Positions 23,264 through 31,624 are shown, counted from the first letter of the stretch. The stretch: DNA of 64,000 nucleotides from Calditrichota bacterium (GCA_013150955.1 JAADJD010000043.1:1-64000); one strand, 5' to 3'. A program made the numbers and translations. The notes: generated from the sequence alone by a model not told the origin.

Positions 23264-25375
23264 ATGCTGGTTGATGTAAAGGAAGCCCCCACGCGCCTGG
23301 ACGTCAGCAAGCTGCAGAACAAAGTCCGCCGATTGATCCAGGAACATCGCGGGGAATCGGTTAGCGAGATTAAAGAGAAGGTGTGGCGATTGCTGGAACA
23401 TGCCGGGTATTCTCGTCGTTCGCCACGGGATCGGAAATTTTTGAAGCAGATGCTGGTGGAATTTCTGGTTGGCGATCGGCGGTTGAAAATCCCCAGCATC
23501 CGTAAGATTTTGATCGAGTACCGGAATGTCGATCAGTTGATTATCATGGTATTGCGCCAGTTTGGCCAGGGAACCATCGGATTGAAAGCCCTGGGAATGG
23601 AGGCCGCTTACGCTGTGCTCACCCATCCCAAGATCCGTGAAAAATACGATATCCAGATGCCCATTCACAAGCCTCGTTCGTATTATCTGGGGTCGAACCT
23701 GCTGCTGGAATTTTTGCGACTGAATGAACGCACCTTGGGGAAATATCGCCGCTTAAAATACGAGTCTTTCGAAAAGATCATGTCCGTGCAGGAAGAACTG
23801 GAGCAGGATTTCCTGAATGCTCAGATGCCCCCACGGGTGATTCGTTACCTGGAATACATCATCGATGAAGTGCATCGCCCCATCATCGTACGGTCTTCCA
23901 GCAAGCTGGAGGACAATCCCGACGCATCGTTTGCGGGCAAATATGCCAGCTATTTTCTGGCCAATGAAGGCAGCCGCGAGGAACGCCTGGCCGCGCTGGA
24001 ACGGGCCATTAAAATGATCTGGCGCAGCGTGTTCAATCCCGACGCCATCATCTATCGGCTAAAGATGGGATTCTTGCGTCGGGATGAACAGATGGGCATT
24101 CTGTTGCAGAAGGTGATCGGCCGCAAATTCGATGTGGTGTACCCCGATCCGAAAACCGGAAAGACCTGTCGGCGCCGTCTGTTTGCTCCGGTATTTGCCG
24201 GTGTGGGATTCAGCCGAAATTTAATTTACATCCTGTCGCCCCGGATCCGGCAGGAAGACGGCGTGGTGCGTCTGGTGATTGGACTGGGTACCCGGGCGGT
24301 GGAACGGAATCGGGCTTACGAGGCCTCATTGTCCATTCCCGGATTCTTCCCGGAGCGAGATCCGTATCGGAAGCAAAAGATGACCCAGAGCACCATGGAT
24401 TGCCTGGATCTGCAAAAAAACGAGATTGTCCATGTGCCGGCCAGCTGGGCAGCAAAATATTCGGGAAAATTTTACGAACTGGTGTATCCCTTCTTTTCAG
24501 TGCTGAAGGATGGATTCCTGCGTCCCCTTTCCAGTCAGCATGAGATTATTTTCGAGGGCACGCCGGAAAAACGGGAGTGGGACAATATTGTCATCGATTT
24601 TCATAACATCCTTTCCTATCCCAAATGGAAGGGGATTAATTTCCCTTCCGAAATGAAGAAGATGTTTCGGGCACTGGAAGATGCCTTCGGGTATCCGGTG
24701 GATATCGAATTTGCCGGCACCCTGGACGAGCAGGGGCGCTTCCGGTTTTACATTCTGCAGTCGCGGGCACAGATCTTCTCGGAAGCCCTCCAGGAGGTTA
24801 AGATTCCGCGCTACAAGCAGCAGGATGTGATCATCGAAAATAATATCTGTTTAACCACTGGAAAGACGCGAGAGGGCAGTGAATATTTAATCTTTGTGGA
24901 TTCGGCAGCCTATAAAAATTTCCCGGATAAACAAACCATTGCGCGGGCCATTGGTAAGATTGTCCATCATCCCCGGGTGCAGCCAGCGGGTTGCATTGCC
25001 ATCCTGCCCGGTCGAACCGGAAGCAACAATCCGGAACTGGGCGTGCCGGTGCATTTCAGCGAAATTTCCGAACTCAAGGGATTGGTGGAATATGGGGATG
25101 AGATCTTGACCACCGATATTTCCTACGGCACCCATTTCTATTCCGAAATTCGGGATGTGAATATTCAGTTCATGCCGGTTCAGAAGAACGATCCGCAGGT
25201 CTTTTTTAACGAAGCATTTTTAAAGAATGCCCCCAGCGTGACCAGAGAATTGCTGCCCGATGCCGGCGTGGAAGGGGTCATTCGGGTCATTCACCTCACC
25301 GCCGCTTTTCCCTCCCAGAAAGCCTACCTGTTTATGAATGGATTGAGTAAAAAGGGTGTTTTAATCAAACGATGA
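23264..25375 (+). CDS. PEP synthase-like PPDK_N (ATP-binding) protein lacking the His and PEP domains
   Basis: 703 residues. The central part matches the ATP-grasp N-terminal domain of PEP synthase and pyruvate phosphate dikinase (IIVRSSSKLEDNPDASFAGKY at about residue 207, then MWRSVFNP-like and MGILLQKVIGRKF segments). The phosphohistidine swivel motif (G-G-x-T-S-H) and the C-terminal PEP/pyruvate barrel are absent, so it cannot be a normal PEP synthase. A C-terminal segment (LPGRTGSNNPELGVPVHFSE) is shared with related proteins in Bacteroidetes. An N-terminal helical extension of about 200 residues is unassigned. ATP-dependent activation or phosphorylation of an unknown substrate is likely. 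Last gene of the PIG-L/SNase operon. Confidence 0.85.
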   Translation: MLVDVKEAPTRLDVSKLQNKVRRLIQEHRGESVSEIKEKVWRLLEHAGYSRRSPRDRKFLKQMLVEFLVGDRRLKIPSIRKILIEYRNVDQLIIMVLRQFGQGTIGLKALGMEAAYAVLTHPKIREKYDIQMPIHKPRSYYLGSNLLLEFLRLNERTLGKYRRLKYESFEKIMSVQEELEQDFLNAQMPPRVIRYLEYIIDEVHRPIIVRSSSKLEDNPDASFAGKYASYFLANEGSREERLAALERAIKMIWRSVFNPDAIIYRLKMGFLRRDEQMGILLQKVIGRKFDVVYPDPKTGKTCRRRLFAPVFAGVGFSRNLIYILSPRIRQEDGVVRLVIGLGTRAVERNRAYEASLSIPGFFPERDPYRKQKMTQSTMDCLDLQKNEIVHVPASWAAKYSGKFYELVYPFFSVLKDGFLRPLSSQHEIIFEGTPEKREWDNIVIDFHNILSYPKWKGINFPSEMKKMFRALEDAFGYPVDIEFAGTLDEQGRFRFYILQSRAQIFSEALQEVKIPRYKQQDVIIENNICLTTGKTREGSEYLIFVDSAAYKNFPDKQTIARAIGKIVHHPRVQPAGCIAILPGRTGSNNPELGVPVHFSEISELKGLVEYGDEILTTDISYGTHFYSEIRDVNIQFMPVQKNDPQVFFNEAFLKNAPSVTRELLPDAGVEGVIRVIHLTAAFPSQKAYLFMNGLSKKGVLIKR

Positions 25376-25447
25376 GTGCGGATAAAACTTTCACCCGGAT
25401 TTTGTTGGTTCAGGCAATGAATGGGATTTAATCCGGAACATGCCATA

Positions 25448-25832
25448 GCCCACGAATGACACGAATGAACACAAATAAAAACAATGAACCCGTTGTGCTA
25501 ATTCAGAATAAAGCAGGTGTTTAGAAAAACCGTTAAAACGGTTAAGAATCAATCGGTTACATTATCCATTTCTGCTGGCTGAAGCCAGGAGTTAATAGAA
25601 ATTTTCATTCATTAACACCCAGATTTATCTGGGTGGACAACACTTATGGTAACAATAAGTTATAGAACCGTTTTAACGGTTTGGGTTGTCTAATTCGCAC
25701 AACGGGTAAACAATGAAACCCATTGGATTCGATCTGGATGAAAATGTGTTTTTCGAGGTTTATTCGAGATTTCGTGGATATTCTTGGTTTCTTCATTCGC
25801 GTGATTCGTGATTCAACGCATTATTTGGGATA
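25448..25832 (+). repeat. Dispersed palindromic repeat, copy D, interrupted by a MITE
   Basis: The left arm (cccacgaatgacacgaatga, 25449 on) and the forward core (gatctggatgaaaatgtg) plus right arm (cttcattcgcgtgattcgtg) are split by a 220-bp insertion at 25488-25707. The copy lies in the convergent gap after the PPDK_N gene. Confidence 0.85.
25488..25707. mobile_element. Non-autonomous element (MITE) with terminal inverted repeats
   Basis: Ends are ACCCGTTGTGCTAATT (left) and the reverse complement ACCCGTTGTGCGAATT (right), matching at 15 of 16 bases. An inner inverted pair reads AACCGTTAAAACGGTT (25528-25543) and AACCGTTTTAACGGTT (25666-25681). A direct repeat AAACAATGA occurs immediately left (25479-25487) and right (25708-25716), an exact 9-bp target duplication. 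No open frame encodes a transposase, so it must move in trans. The sequence of the ends does not identify the parent family for me; the ACCC start could fit an IS982-type element. Confidence 0.85.
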
Positions 25833-25847
25833 AAAACGAATACGGAT

Positions 25848-26102
25848 TCATTGTGAATCTTCGATCAGGGTGATCACAATACGATTTTCCTGGTCTTCAA
25901 ATTCCAGAATGGGGCCGGGAACGCGAGCGGATTTGATTTTTTCCAGCAGTTGTTCAACAGAAATGCCCTGCCGATCCATCCGTTTTTTCACCACCTCCGG
26001 GATCATAGATGCATCCAGCAGATCGATGATGGCAGGGATTTTTACGGTAAAGCGGGGAACATCATCTTCTTTGTGGTATACAGCGATTTGTAATCGTCTC
26101 AT
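25848..26102 (-). CDS. Small conserved-type protein of unknown function
   Basis: 84 residues from the ATG behind GGGGGTGT; the frame upstream of it runs into the neighbouring terminator. It starts with a basic/beta segment (MRRLQIAVYHKEDD), then VKIPAIIDLLDASMIPEVVK, a helix with QLLEKIK, and a C-terminal IVITLIED strand. The pattern V-K-I-P ... L-x-x-I ... G-x-I-L-E-x-E-D-x-x-x-x-I-V-I-x-I recalls small uncharacterised bacterial proteins, but I cannot name a family. No signal peptide. It lies downstream of the subtilase on the same strand, with a terminator between them. Confidence 0.6.
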   Translation of the reverse strand: MRRLQIAVYHKEDDVPRFTVKIPAIIDLLDASMIPEVVKKRMDRQGISVEQLLEKIKSARVPGPILEFEDQENRIVITLIEDSQ

Positions 26103-26123
26103 TCTGACACCCCCATAAAATAA

Positions 26124-26155
26124 AAATGGGTGCCGGCAAAAACCGACACCCATTT
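26124..26155 (-). terminator. Intrinsic terminator of the subtilase gene
   Basis: The stem pairs AAATGGGTG (26124-26132) with CACCCATTT (26147-26155), continued by CGG/CCG across one mismatch and closed by a 6-base A-rich loop. On the minus strand it is followed by a T-rich stretch (TTTATTTTA). It lies 18 bases past the subtilase stop. Confidence 0.75.
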
Positions 26156-26172
26156 CTGAATTTCAGACCATT

Positions 26173-28860
26173 TTATTTCATCAACAGCATCTTGCGGCTA
26201 AAGGTCTGTTCGTTGTTGATGGTAATCCGGTAGAAGTAAAACCCGGAACCCACGGTGTTTCCAGAATTGTCTTTTCCATTCCAGACCACCGATTTGGCTC
26301 CGGCGGCAACCGGACCATCCAGCAGAGTGGCCACCCGTTCACCCAGGGCATTGTAAATTTCTACCCGTACATGAGCCGCTTCCGGCAGGAAGAAATTAAT
26401 TGTGGTGGAGGGGTTGAACGGATTGGGGTAGTTGTAATGCAGCTTGTGGCCCAGCGAAGTTTCAATTTCTTTCAACTCCTCGCTGGTTAAAGAGGCCACC
26501 CTGGCGGAAGTGCTACCGTCTGAACTGGCACAAGTCATGTTATTGGCCGCCGCGTCGTAAGTCCAGCCGGTCTTGATGACATCGGTTACACAGAAGGTGT
26601 AAGTGGGATCGCTCCAGTACCAGCTGGAAACGGTTTCGCCCCAACCGTCCGATCCGGTGGTAAATTCCGCGGTACCGGAGGCTCCTTCCGTCCATTCTCC
26701 CTGCACGGTTGCATCGGCCACTGGATTTCCACTGGCATCCACAATCTGCACCCGTGCGCGCCCGCGGGTCAGGAACCAGAAGTATTCTTTAATCACTTCC
26801 ATGTTGTTCACGTGCATGGTCTGCTGTGGCGGTTCCGTAACCGTGATGTAATCCACCTTGGTCACTTGATCGCTGCCGCAATCGTTCGAAACGGTCAGGG
26901 TCACGGTATAGGTCCCGGGGTTGTTGTACGTGTGCGTGGGATTCTGCGCAGTGGAGGTATTGCCATCCCCAAAATCCCAGTTCCAGGATGTGGGGTTGCC
27001 AGTGGATTGATCGGTGAAGTCAACCGTCAGCGGGGCATCGCCGGAAGTTGGGGAACCCACAAAATCGGCCACCGGCGTGTCATAAACGGTGATGTAATCC
27101 ACCTTTGTTTCTGTGTCCGACCCACCGGGACCGGTCACCGTCAGGGAGACGGTGTAGGTTCCCGCTGCAGTGTACGTGTGGGTGGGATTCTGCTCGGTGG
27201 ACGTGTTGCCATCGCCAAAATCCCAGCTCCAGCTGGTAATGTCGCCGGTGGATTGATCCGTGAAGTTCACCGTTAAGGGGGCACAGCCGGAGGTAGGAGA
27301 AGCCGTGAAATCCGCCACGGGAGCTCCCGGTCCACCACCGGTGTTAACGGCATTAAATGCGTTAACACGACCGGCACCCAGTTTACCCTGGTAAGCGCTG
27401 TTGCAGGACAGGCCGTAAATATCGTCAGCAGTGTCGAAGAGATGCTGCTTTACCTGATCGGCCGACCAGGTGGGATTCTGAGACCAGATGAGTGCCGCCA
27501 CACTGAGTGCCAGAGGTGAAGCCATGGACGTTCCGCTGATGGTCGCAATGTAGTCGTTTTGCGGGTCGTCCTTTTCGTGATAGGTACTGGTGATGTTGTC
27601 GCCGGGTGCAGAGATGTCTACCCAGGCACCGTAGTTGGAGAAATCGGCCTTGCAGTCATTGGCGTCGGTAGCGGCTACGTTAATAATATCCGCGCGATTG
27701 CCCATGTAGTCCGGGTCGTCCAGATCATCGTTACCCGCGGCTTTGAAGACCAGACCGCCGCTGGCAATAAAGTAATCCAGCGCATCTCCCAGCCCACCGG
27801 TGTTGGAAGAACCCCAGCTGCAGTTGGCCAACCGGGCACCATTGTCTGCGGCGTAATACAGGGCCTCTGCCGCATAGTCCATGGAGACGTAACCCACTTC
27901 AAAGATGAAGAACCGGCCCGACCAGCCGATACGCAGGGCCATGATTTTGACCCCGTTGCCGTCGACTTCCTGGCTGCCGTTGGCCCAACCACCAGCCGGA
28001 GAGGCCACCGCGTAGCCATTGTTGTTGATGGCGGCAATAATACCGGCAACGTGCGTTCCATGACCGTTGAAGTCCCGGGGATCATTGTCGGGGTCGGTAC
28101 AATCTTCTCCGGACCAGCAGCTGCTCTCGTTGGCTACAAAGTCCCAGCCAATCCAGTCGTCCACGTAGCCGTTGCCGTCATCGTCCACGCCAGGCGTTCC
28201 ATTTTTCTCGGCCCAGTTAATCCACATGTTTCCACGGGCGTTTTCGGGATTGTCGTAGGACGCATTGGCTCCTCCCAGGTCTTTGTGAAAATACCGCACG
28301 CCCGTGTCCAGAACGGCGGCGATGATGTCGCTATTGCCAGTTTCGATATCCCAGGCTTCCGGCGCGTCTATGTCAGCATCGTTGGCCTGATCCAGGTGCC
28401 ATTGATCGGCAAAGTTGGGATCATTCGGTACCCCATAAACCGTGTGAATGCCAATGGGCTGGGCATCGATAACACCGGGCACCTGTTTGAAAGCCTCGAC
28501 CACCTTTTCCACGTCCACTTCGGTACGGAAAAACACTTTGTGCCACCCGGAAAGATCAACTACCTTCCCCCGATAAAACTTTTTCTGTGCACCTGGAAAC
28601 TGTTGACGAATCCGGGTAATATCGTACAAATCCCCAATCTTGTCCAGTGCGGGGACTCCAAATTTCCCCTTCTGAAGCAGATTCTTGTCTATTTTCTTCA
28701 GAATGGATTCGTCGAACTTCACCACAATTTTATTGGGTGCATATCCCACAAAACTGGGAATATCCTTGGGCAGTTGAACCTTCGCAACCTTGACATCTGC
28801 CCCCCAGGCCAGGACAGAAAGGCTGAGTAAAACGACCAATACCCAAACAGCTTTCCTCAT
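26173..28860 (-). CDS. Secreted subtilisin-like (S8) protease with two PKD domains and FlgD-like tail
   Basis: 895 residues. Signal peptide (1-20), propeptide (about 21-140) and a peptidase S8 domain with triad Asp185 (AVLDTGV), His267 (GHGTHVAG) and Ser445 (SGTSMASP). Two PKD domains (about 514-593 and 596-675) carry the WDFGDGNTST motif and are near-repeats of each other. A beta-rich linker follows, then a type IX-type/FlgD-like tail from about residue 808 (YNYPNPFNPSTTINFFLP, ending RKMLLMK). This is an exported scavenging or surface protease, probably cell-surface bound. It has its own strong promoter, a 190-base 5' leader with a stem-loop, and a terminator. AAGGAG precedes the ATG. Confidence 0.95.
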   Translation of the reverse strand: MRKAVWVLVVLLSLSVLAWGADVKVAKVQLPKDIPSFVGYAPNKIVVKFDESILKKIDKNLLQKGKFGVPALDKIGDLYDITRIRQQFPGAQKKFYRGKVVDLSGWHKVFFRTEVDVEKVVEAFKQVPGVIDAQPIGIHTVYGVPNDPNFADQWHLDQANDADIDAPEAWDIETGNSDIIAAVLDTGVRYFHKDLGGANASYDNPENARGNMWINWAEKNGTPGVDDDGNGYVDDWIGWDFVANESSCWSGEDCTDPDNDPRDFNGHGTHVAGIIAAINNNGYAVASPAGGWANGSQEVDGNGVKIMALRIGWSGRFFIFEVGYVSMDYAAEALYYAADNGARLANCSWGSSNTGGLGDALDYFIASGGLVFKAAGNDDLDDPDYMGNRADIINVAATDANDCKADFSNYGAWVDISAPGDNITSTYHEKDDPQNDYIATISGTSMASPLALSVAALIWSQNPTWSADQVKQHLFDTADDIYGLSCNSAYQGKLGAGRVNAFNAVNTGGGPGAPVADFTASPTSGCAPLTVNFTDQSTGDITSWSWDFGDGNTSTEQNPTHTYTAAGTYTVSLTVTGPGGSDTETKVDYITVYDTPVADFVGSPTSGDAPLTVDFTDQSTGNPTSWNWDFGDGNTSTAQNPTHTYNNPGTYTVTLTVSNDCGSDQVTKVDYITVTEPPQQTMHVNNMEVIKEYFWFLTRGRARVQIVDASGNPVADATVQGEWTEGASGTAEFTTGSDGWGETVSSWYWSDPTYTFCVTDVIKTGWTYDAAANNMTCASSDGSTSARVASLTSEELKEIETSLGHKLHYNYPNPFNPSTTINFFLPEAAHVRVEIYNALGERVATLLDGPVAAGAKSVVWNGKDNSGNTVGSGFYFYRITINNEQTFSRKMLLMK

Positions 28861-28985
28861 AAGACGTCTCCTTTAGTTTTGGTTGATGCACTGCTTCTCT
28901 TCCTTGCCCATATCGATGGGTAAAATGGACTTACCACCCCCCTTTCCATTTTCGAGTGGAACCGATTACAGGACGCGTTTAGGGA

Positions 28986-29014
28986 ATTACTTCCCAGGAC
29001 GCCTGGAAAGTAAT
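28986..29014 (-). other. Stem-loop in the subtilase 5' leader
   Basis: ATTACTT paired with AAGTAAT and CCAGG with CCTGG across one mismatch, with a 3-base loop. It sits about 35-63 bases into the leader transcribed from the promoter at 29057-29085 and has no T-tract, so it is more likely a regulatory or stability element than a terminator. A second possible stem (AAAATGGA/TCCATTTT) lies nearer the gene (28923-28955). I do not recognise a known riboswitch. Confidence 0.5.
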
Positions 29015-29056
29015 GCGTGAGATGCGTATGAGTGAGACCCTGTGTGACGAAACCCT

Positions 29057-29085
29057 ATATTAAAATTCAATTTTTCGTCTGTCAA
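29057..29085 (-). promoter_or_regulatory. Strong promoter of the subtilase gene
   Basis: On the minus strand TTGACA (plus 29080-29085), 17-base spacer, TAATAT (plus 29057-29062); start of transcription about 29050, leaving a leader of about 190 bases. Confidence 0.75.
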
Positions 29086-29157
29086 TAAAAAATTTTTGCT
29101 TTTGGAAAAAGGCTCACATTTTTTCAATCAACGGAAAAAATATTCCCTCTTTTGACC

Positions 29158-29787
29158 TCATCGTTGAAATTTAATGGACAGACTTAACCCATCCCGCAAA
29201 GGAATGATGGTGGTAAACAGGGATTGTTCCTGATACAACATCTGATTGTATTGATGCACGTATGCCGCATTTCCTTCCCGGTTTTCGGATACCACTTCGC
29301 CTTTCCACAATACATTGTCCGTGACCAGGAGTCCCCCTACTCGCAGGCGGGAGATCAGCAGGGGGAGCAATTCGGGATATTGAGATTTTTCCACATCGTT
29401 CATGATAAAATCGTACGTACCGGAAAGGGTGGGTACGATGTCCAGGGCATTTCCTTTCAGGAAGGTTACTTTATGCAGCATGCCTGCTTGATCAAAGTAG
29501 TTTTTCGCCCGATCGATGTTTTCGGCGTCGTATTCAATGCAGGTAATGTTCCCATTTTCTGGAAGGGCCAGGGCCATCCAGAGCGCCGAATAGCCGAAAC
29601 CGGAGCCACACTCCAGGATGGTGTGCACATGGCCATATTCGATGAGTAGATACAGCAGGCGGCCCACCAGAGGCCCCACGATGGGAAAATCGCGGGTCTT
29701 CGCGTACTCGGCCATCTCGGCCAGCACCGGATGAGGCAGTGGAGCAAATTGGTTTAAATACTGTTCAACGTCCGGATGAACGATCAT
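29158..29787 (-). CDS. O-methyltransferase (catechol/caffeoyl-CoA type)
   Basis: 209 residues. The class I SAM fold is visible: motif I ILECGSGFGYSALWMA (about residues 57-72), an acidic ITCIEYD strand for ribose binding, and YDFIMNDVEKSQYPELL with the metal-binding Asp positions of family 3 O-methyltransferases. LLVTDNVLWKGEV is the classic post-motif segment of this family. It methylates small hydroxyl or catechol substrates, or tRNA in the TrmR branch; length and motifs fit either, so the target is open. AGGAGG precedes the ATG. It is the downstream gene of a two-gene leftward unit with the DUF5362-like gene, 53 bp apart. Confidence 0.88.
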   Translation of the reverse strand: MIVHPDVEQYLNQFAPLPHPVLAEMAEYAKTRDFPIVGPLVGRLLYLLIEYGHVHTILECGSGFGYSALWMALALPENGNITCIEYDAENIDRAKNYFDQAGMLHKVTFLKGNALDIVPTLSGTYDFIMNDVEKSQYPELLPLLISRLRVGGLLVTDNVLWKGEVVSENREGNAAYVHQYNQMLYQEQSLFTTIIPLRDGLSLSIKFQR

Positions 29788-29840
29788 CGAAAGGATCCTC
29801 CTGCTTTCGCCCGAATGTGTTACCTTTTCACGTTGACCAA

Positions 29841-30245
29841 CTAAAAATGAATGTCCTGAATCGTCTGGAAGAGAGAGAAAAATCCGCTTCCCAGAAACAC
29901 CATGGACACAACCATGAATGCCAGCATGATGATGAAAATGATGCCGTTAATGATGAAGTAAAGACGTAGTTTGTCCAGCATGGCGATGAGTTCCCGGGGA
30001 TTATTTCCCAGCACGGCATTGGAAGCCCGGTTTCCCGCCTGAAAAAGCAAAATGCCCAGCCACAGTGGTAACCAGGCAATGAGAATGCCCAGAATGGAGA
30101 TGGCCGCAAAGGCCCCCTGCAAAATGTACATAATTCCCAGGAATTTCATCCAGGTGGCCATGTTCCCGGCAATGGCTTTCAGCTGGTTTAACAGGGCATC
30201 CTGCGGTGGGGGAGTGGATGCCGGGATGTCCGGTGAATATTCCAT
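29841..30245 (-). CDS. DUF5362-like membrane protein
   Basis: 134 residues. The Pro-rich N terminus (IPASTPPPQDALL) precedes membrane helices at about residues 33-67 (MKFLGIMYILQGAFAAISIL, then ILIAWLPLWLGILLFQAG) and 95-120 (YFIINGIIFIIMLAFMVVSMVF). The layout matches DUF5362, found in FCB-group bacteria and of unknown function. A GGAGGAGG-type ribosome site precedes the ATG. It is transcribed leftward into the O-methyltransferase gene. Confidence 0.75.
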   Translation of the reverse strand: MEYSPDIPASTPPPQDALLNQLKAIAGNMATWMKFLGIMYILQGAFAAISILGILIAWLPLWLGILLFQAGNRASNAVLGNNPRELIAMLDKLRLYFIINGIIFIIMLAFMVVSMVFLGSGFFSLFQTIQDIHF

Positions 30246-30378
30246 GTTCAGCCTCCTCCTTCCACATCGGCCGTTTGGATTCTCAACGGCACGGATTTCG
30301 GAAATATTAACCTAACATATTTGATGGATTTGGTGAAATATCATCATGATCTATTCGACAAATTCCCAGACCAAGATT

Positions 30379-30849
30379 TTAACCAGGGATTTCGTCCAGT
30401 TCCAGGACGATAAGTTGGGCGATTCGGGCATTTTCCTTAATACGCACACCGCTTTTGGGTGCTACCAGGGGAAGCAAGACGTCCTGGCGTAGTGATTTTA
30501 CCAGCTGTGGGGTGAGCACGCATCCGGTTTCGATTAATCGGGGGTGCGCCTGGATTAAGCCCAGCTCTCGGTCACCCAATTGCAAGGTTTCGTTGAATTG
30601 GATCAAATACACATCGTTGCTGAGTTCCCACCAGCCGTAGGCGGCATCCGCACTTTCTTTGATGGGAGGCAGGACTTTCCATTCCGCAGGTTGAAATTCT
30701 GATCCCCCAAAATCCAGTTGTCCGCATTTCCGGGGACGAAAAATTTTGTGAACTGTGAGATCAATGGCCATGTGGCTGATTTGCTTCTTTGCGGAAATCA
30801 ATTTCGGCAGGTGCGCCTGAAGATCCTGAGGATTAATGATCCGTGCCAT
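30379..30849 (-). CDS. dUTPase/dCTP-deaminase-fold protein
   Basis: 156 residues with the beta-meander pattern of the dCTP deaminase/dUTPase superfamily: an early MAIDLTVHKIFRP segment, GLIQAHPRLIETGCVLTP in place of the substrate-pocket strand, and a final KENARIAQLIVLELDE strand resembling the family's nAQL motif. The usual catalytic motifs are not clearly conserved, so I would not claim nucleotide-hydrolase or deaminase activity. No signal peptide. It stands alone, leftward, divergent from the small RNA/Smr unit. Confidence 0.6.
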   Translation of the reverse strand: MARIINPQDLQAHLPKLISAKKQISHMAIDLTVHKIFRPRKCGQLDFGGSEFQPAEWKVLPPIKESADAAYGWWELSNDVYLIQFNETLQLGDRELGLIQAHPRLIETGCVLTPQLVKSLRQDVLLPLVAPKSGVRIKENARIAQLIVLELDEIPG

Positions 30850-30995
30850 TGTGCCCCTGAATTATGATTCATTTCTGCAACAATTTAAAATAAGCAATCG
30901 AAACGAAGAAGGGTAGCTTCAAATTCAAGAAAATTTAAAAAATCCGGTAAAAATGGGGCAATCCAAAAAGAATGTCGGATTTTCGAGAAAGGGTA

Positions 30996-31024
30996 TTGAC
31001 AAAATTTGCATTTGCATTTATATT
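30996..31024 (+). promoter_or_regulatory. Consensus promoter of the candidate small RNA
   Basis: TTGACA (30996-31001), 17-base spacer, TATATT (31019-31024). The spacer contains the tandem ATTTGCATTTGCATTTA, which could be a regulator site. Transcription would start near 31031. Confidence 0.75.
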
Positions 31025-31030
31025 ACCAGT

Positions 31031-31097
31031 GACCTGCAAAGGTCATAAACCTCCCTCCCAACTCCGCAAGGGACGCGCTCGCGTCCCTTGTTTTTTT
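31031..31097 (+). ncRNA. Candidate small RNA or attenuated leader upstream of the Smr gene
   Basis: A promoter and an intrinsic terminator bracket a transcript of about 67 nt. It begins with the small hairpin GACC-TGCAAA-GGTC (31031-31044), has an unpaired C-rich stretch CCTCCCTCCC (31050-31059) and ends with a 10-bp GC hairpin plus seven T. The C-rich loop is complementary to purine-rich ribosome sites, as in several regulatory RNAs. It may act in trans, or control read-through into the Smr gene whose ATG is 73 bases past the terminator. No open frame is supported. Confidence 0.55.
31067..31097 (+). terminator. Intrinsic terminator
   Basis: CAAGGGACG (31067-31075) pairs with CGTCCCTTG (31082-31090), extended by a C-G pair around a tetraloop, and is followed by seven T (31091-31097). 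Confidence 0.85.
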
Positions 31098-31169
31098 ATA
31101 CCTACTGAAATTTCTCTTTTTTGTTCGCTAAAAAATGATTTTTTTGTGGATCACAGTCGTGAGGGAAAA

Positions 31170-31463
31170 ATGCCAGCAGATTTCTTCGATGACCACGAGC
31201 CAATCGAATATCCCATCGATGGGGTGCTGGATTTGCATACCTTCTCGCCAGCGGATGTAAAATCCCTGCTGCCGGAATATCTTCGGGAATGTAAAAAACG
31301 GGGGATTTTCCAGGTGCGCATCATTCATGGCAAGGGGAAGGGGATCCTGCGCCGGAGAGTGCATCGGATTCTGGAGGCACTGCCCGATGTGCTGGATTAC
31401 TGGCAGGAAGAGAGTGCGGGAGGATGGGGAGCAACACTTGTCCGTCTGAAAGAAGACGATTGA
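31170..31463 (+). CDS. Smr-domain protein
   Basis: 97 residues, almost entirely one Smr domain (LDLHTFSPADVKSLLPEYL, then VRIIHGKGKGILRRRVHRIL and GGWGATLVRL). Motifs LDLH, HGKGKG and the final GATLV are those of stand-alone Smr proteins and MutS2 C-termini, many of which nick DNA or cleave RNA at collided ribosomes. The ATG at 31170 follows GAGGG; a longer frame from 30972 would run through the promoter and terminator upstream and is rejected. It could be controlled by the candidate leader RNA just upstream. Confidence 0.88.
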   Translation: MPADFFDDHEPIEYPIDGVLDLHTFSPADVKSLLPEYLRECKKRGIFQVRIIHGKGKGILRRRVHRILEALPDVLDYWQEESAGGWGATLVRLKEDD

Positions 31464-31624
31464 TCCCGGACTCCAAATTTCTGCCAATCGACCCGCGTGC
31501 TCGCCGTTGAAAGATGGGTTGGATTGGCTAATCCGCACCTCCTGGTTTCCTGTTCAGAGGAACTTCCCAATCCTGAAGTGGAATGGCGTTCTCCCCACTT
31601 TCATTCATTCCAGATGCATCTTTA

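Noticed and set aside
27559..28830. 423-codon plus-strand frame opposite the subtilase
   Set aside because: The minus-strand gene has a complete catalytic triad, signal peptide and sorting tail; the antisense frame is Gly/Val-rich with no domain.
30972..31169. N-terminal extension of the Smr frame
   Set aside because: It starts upstream of the -35 box and covers a consensus promoter and a strong intrinsic terminator; the ATG at 31170 has its own ribosome site.
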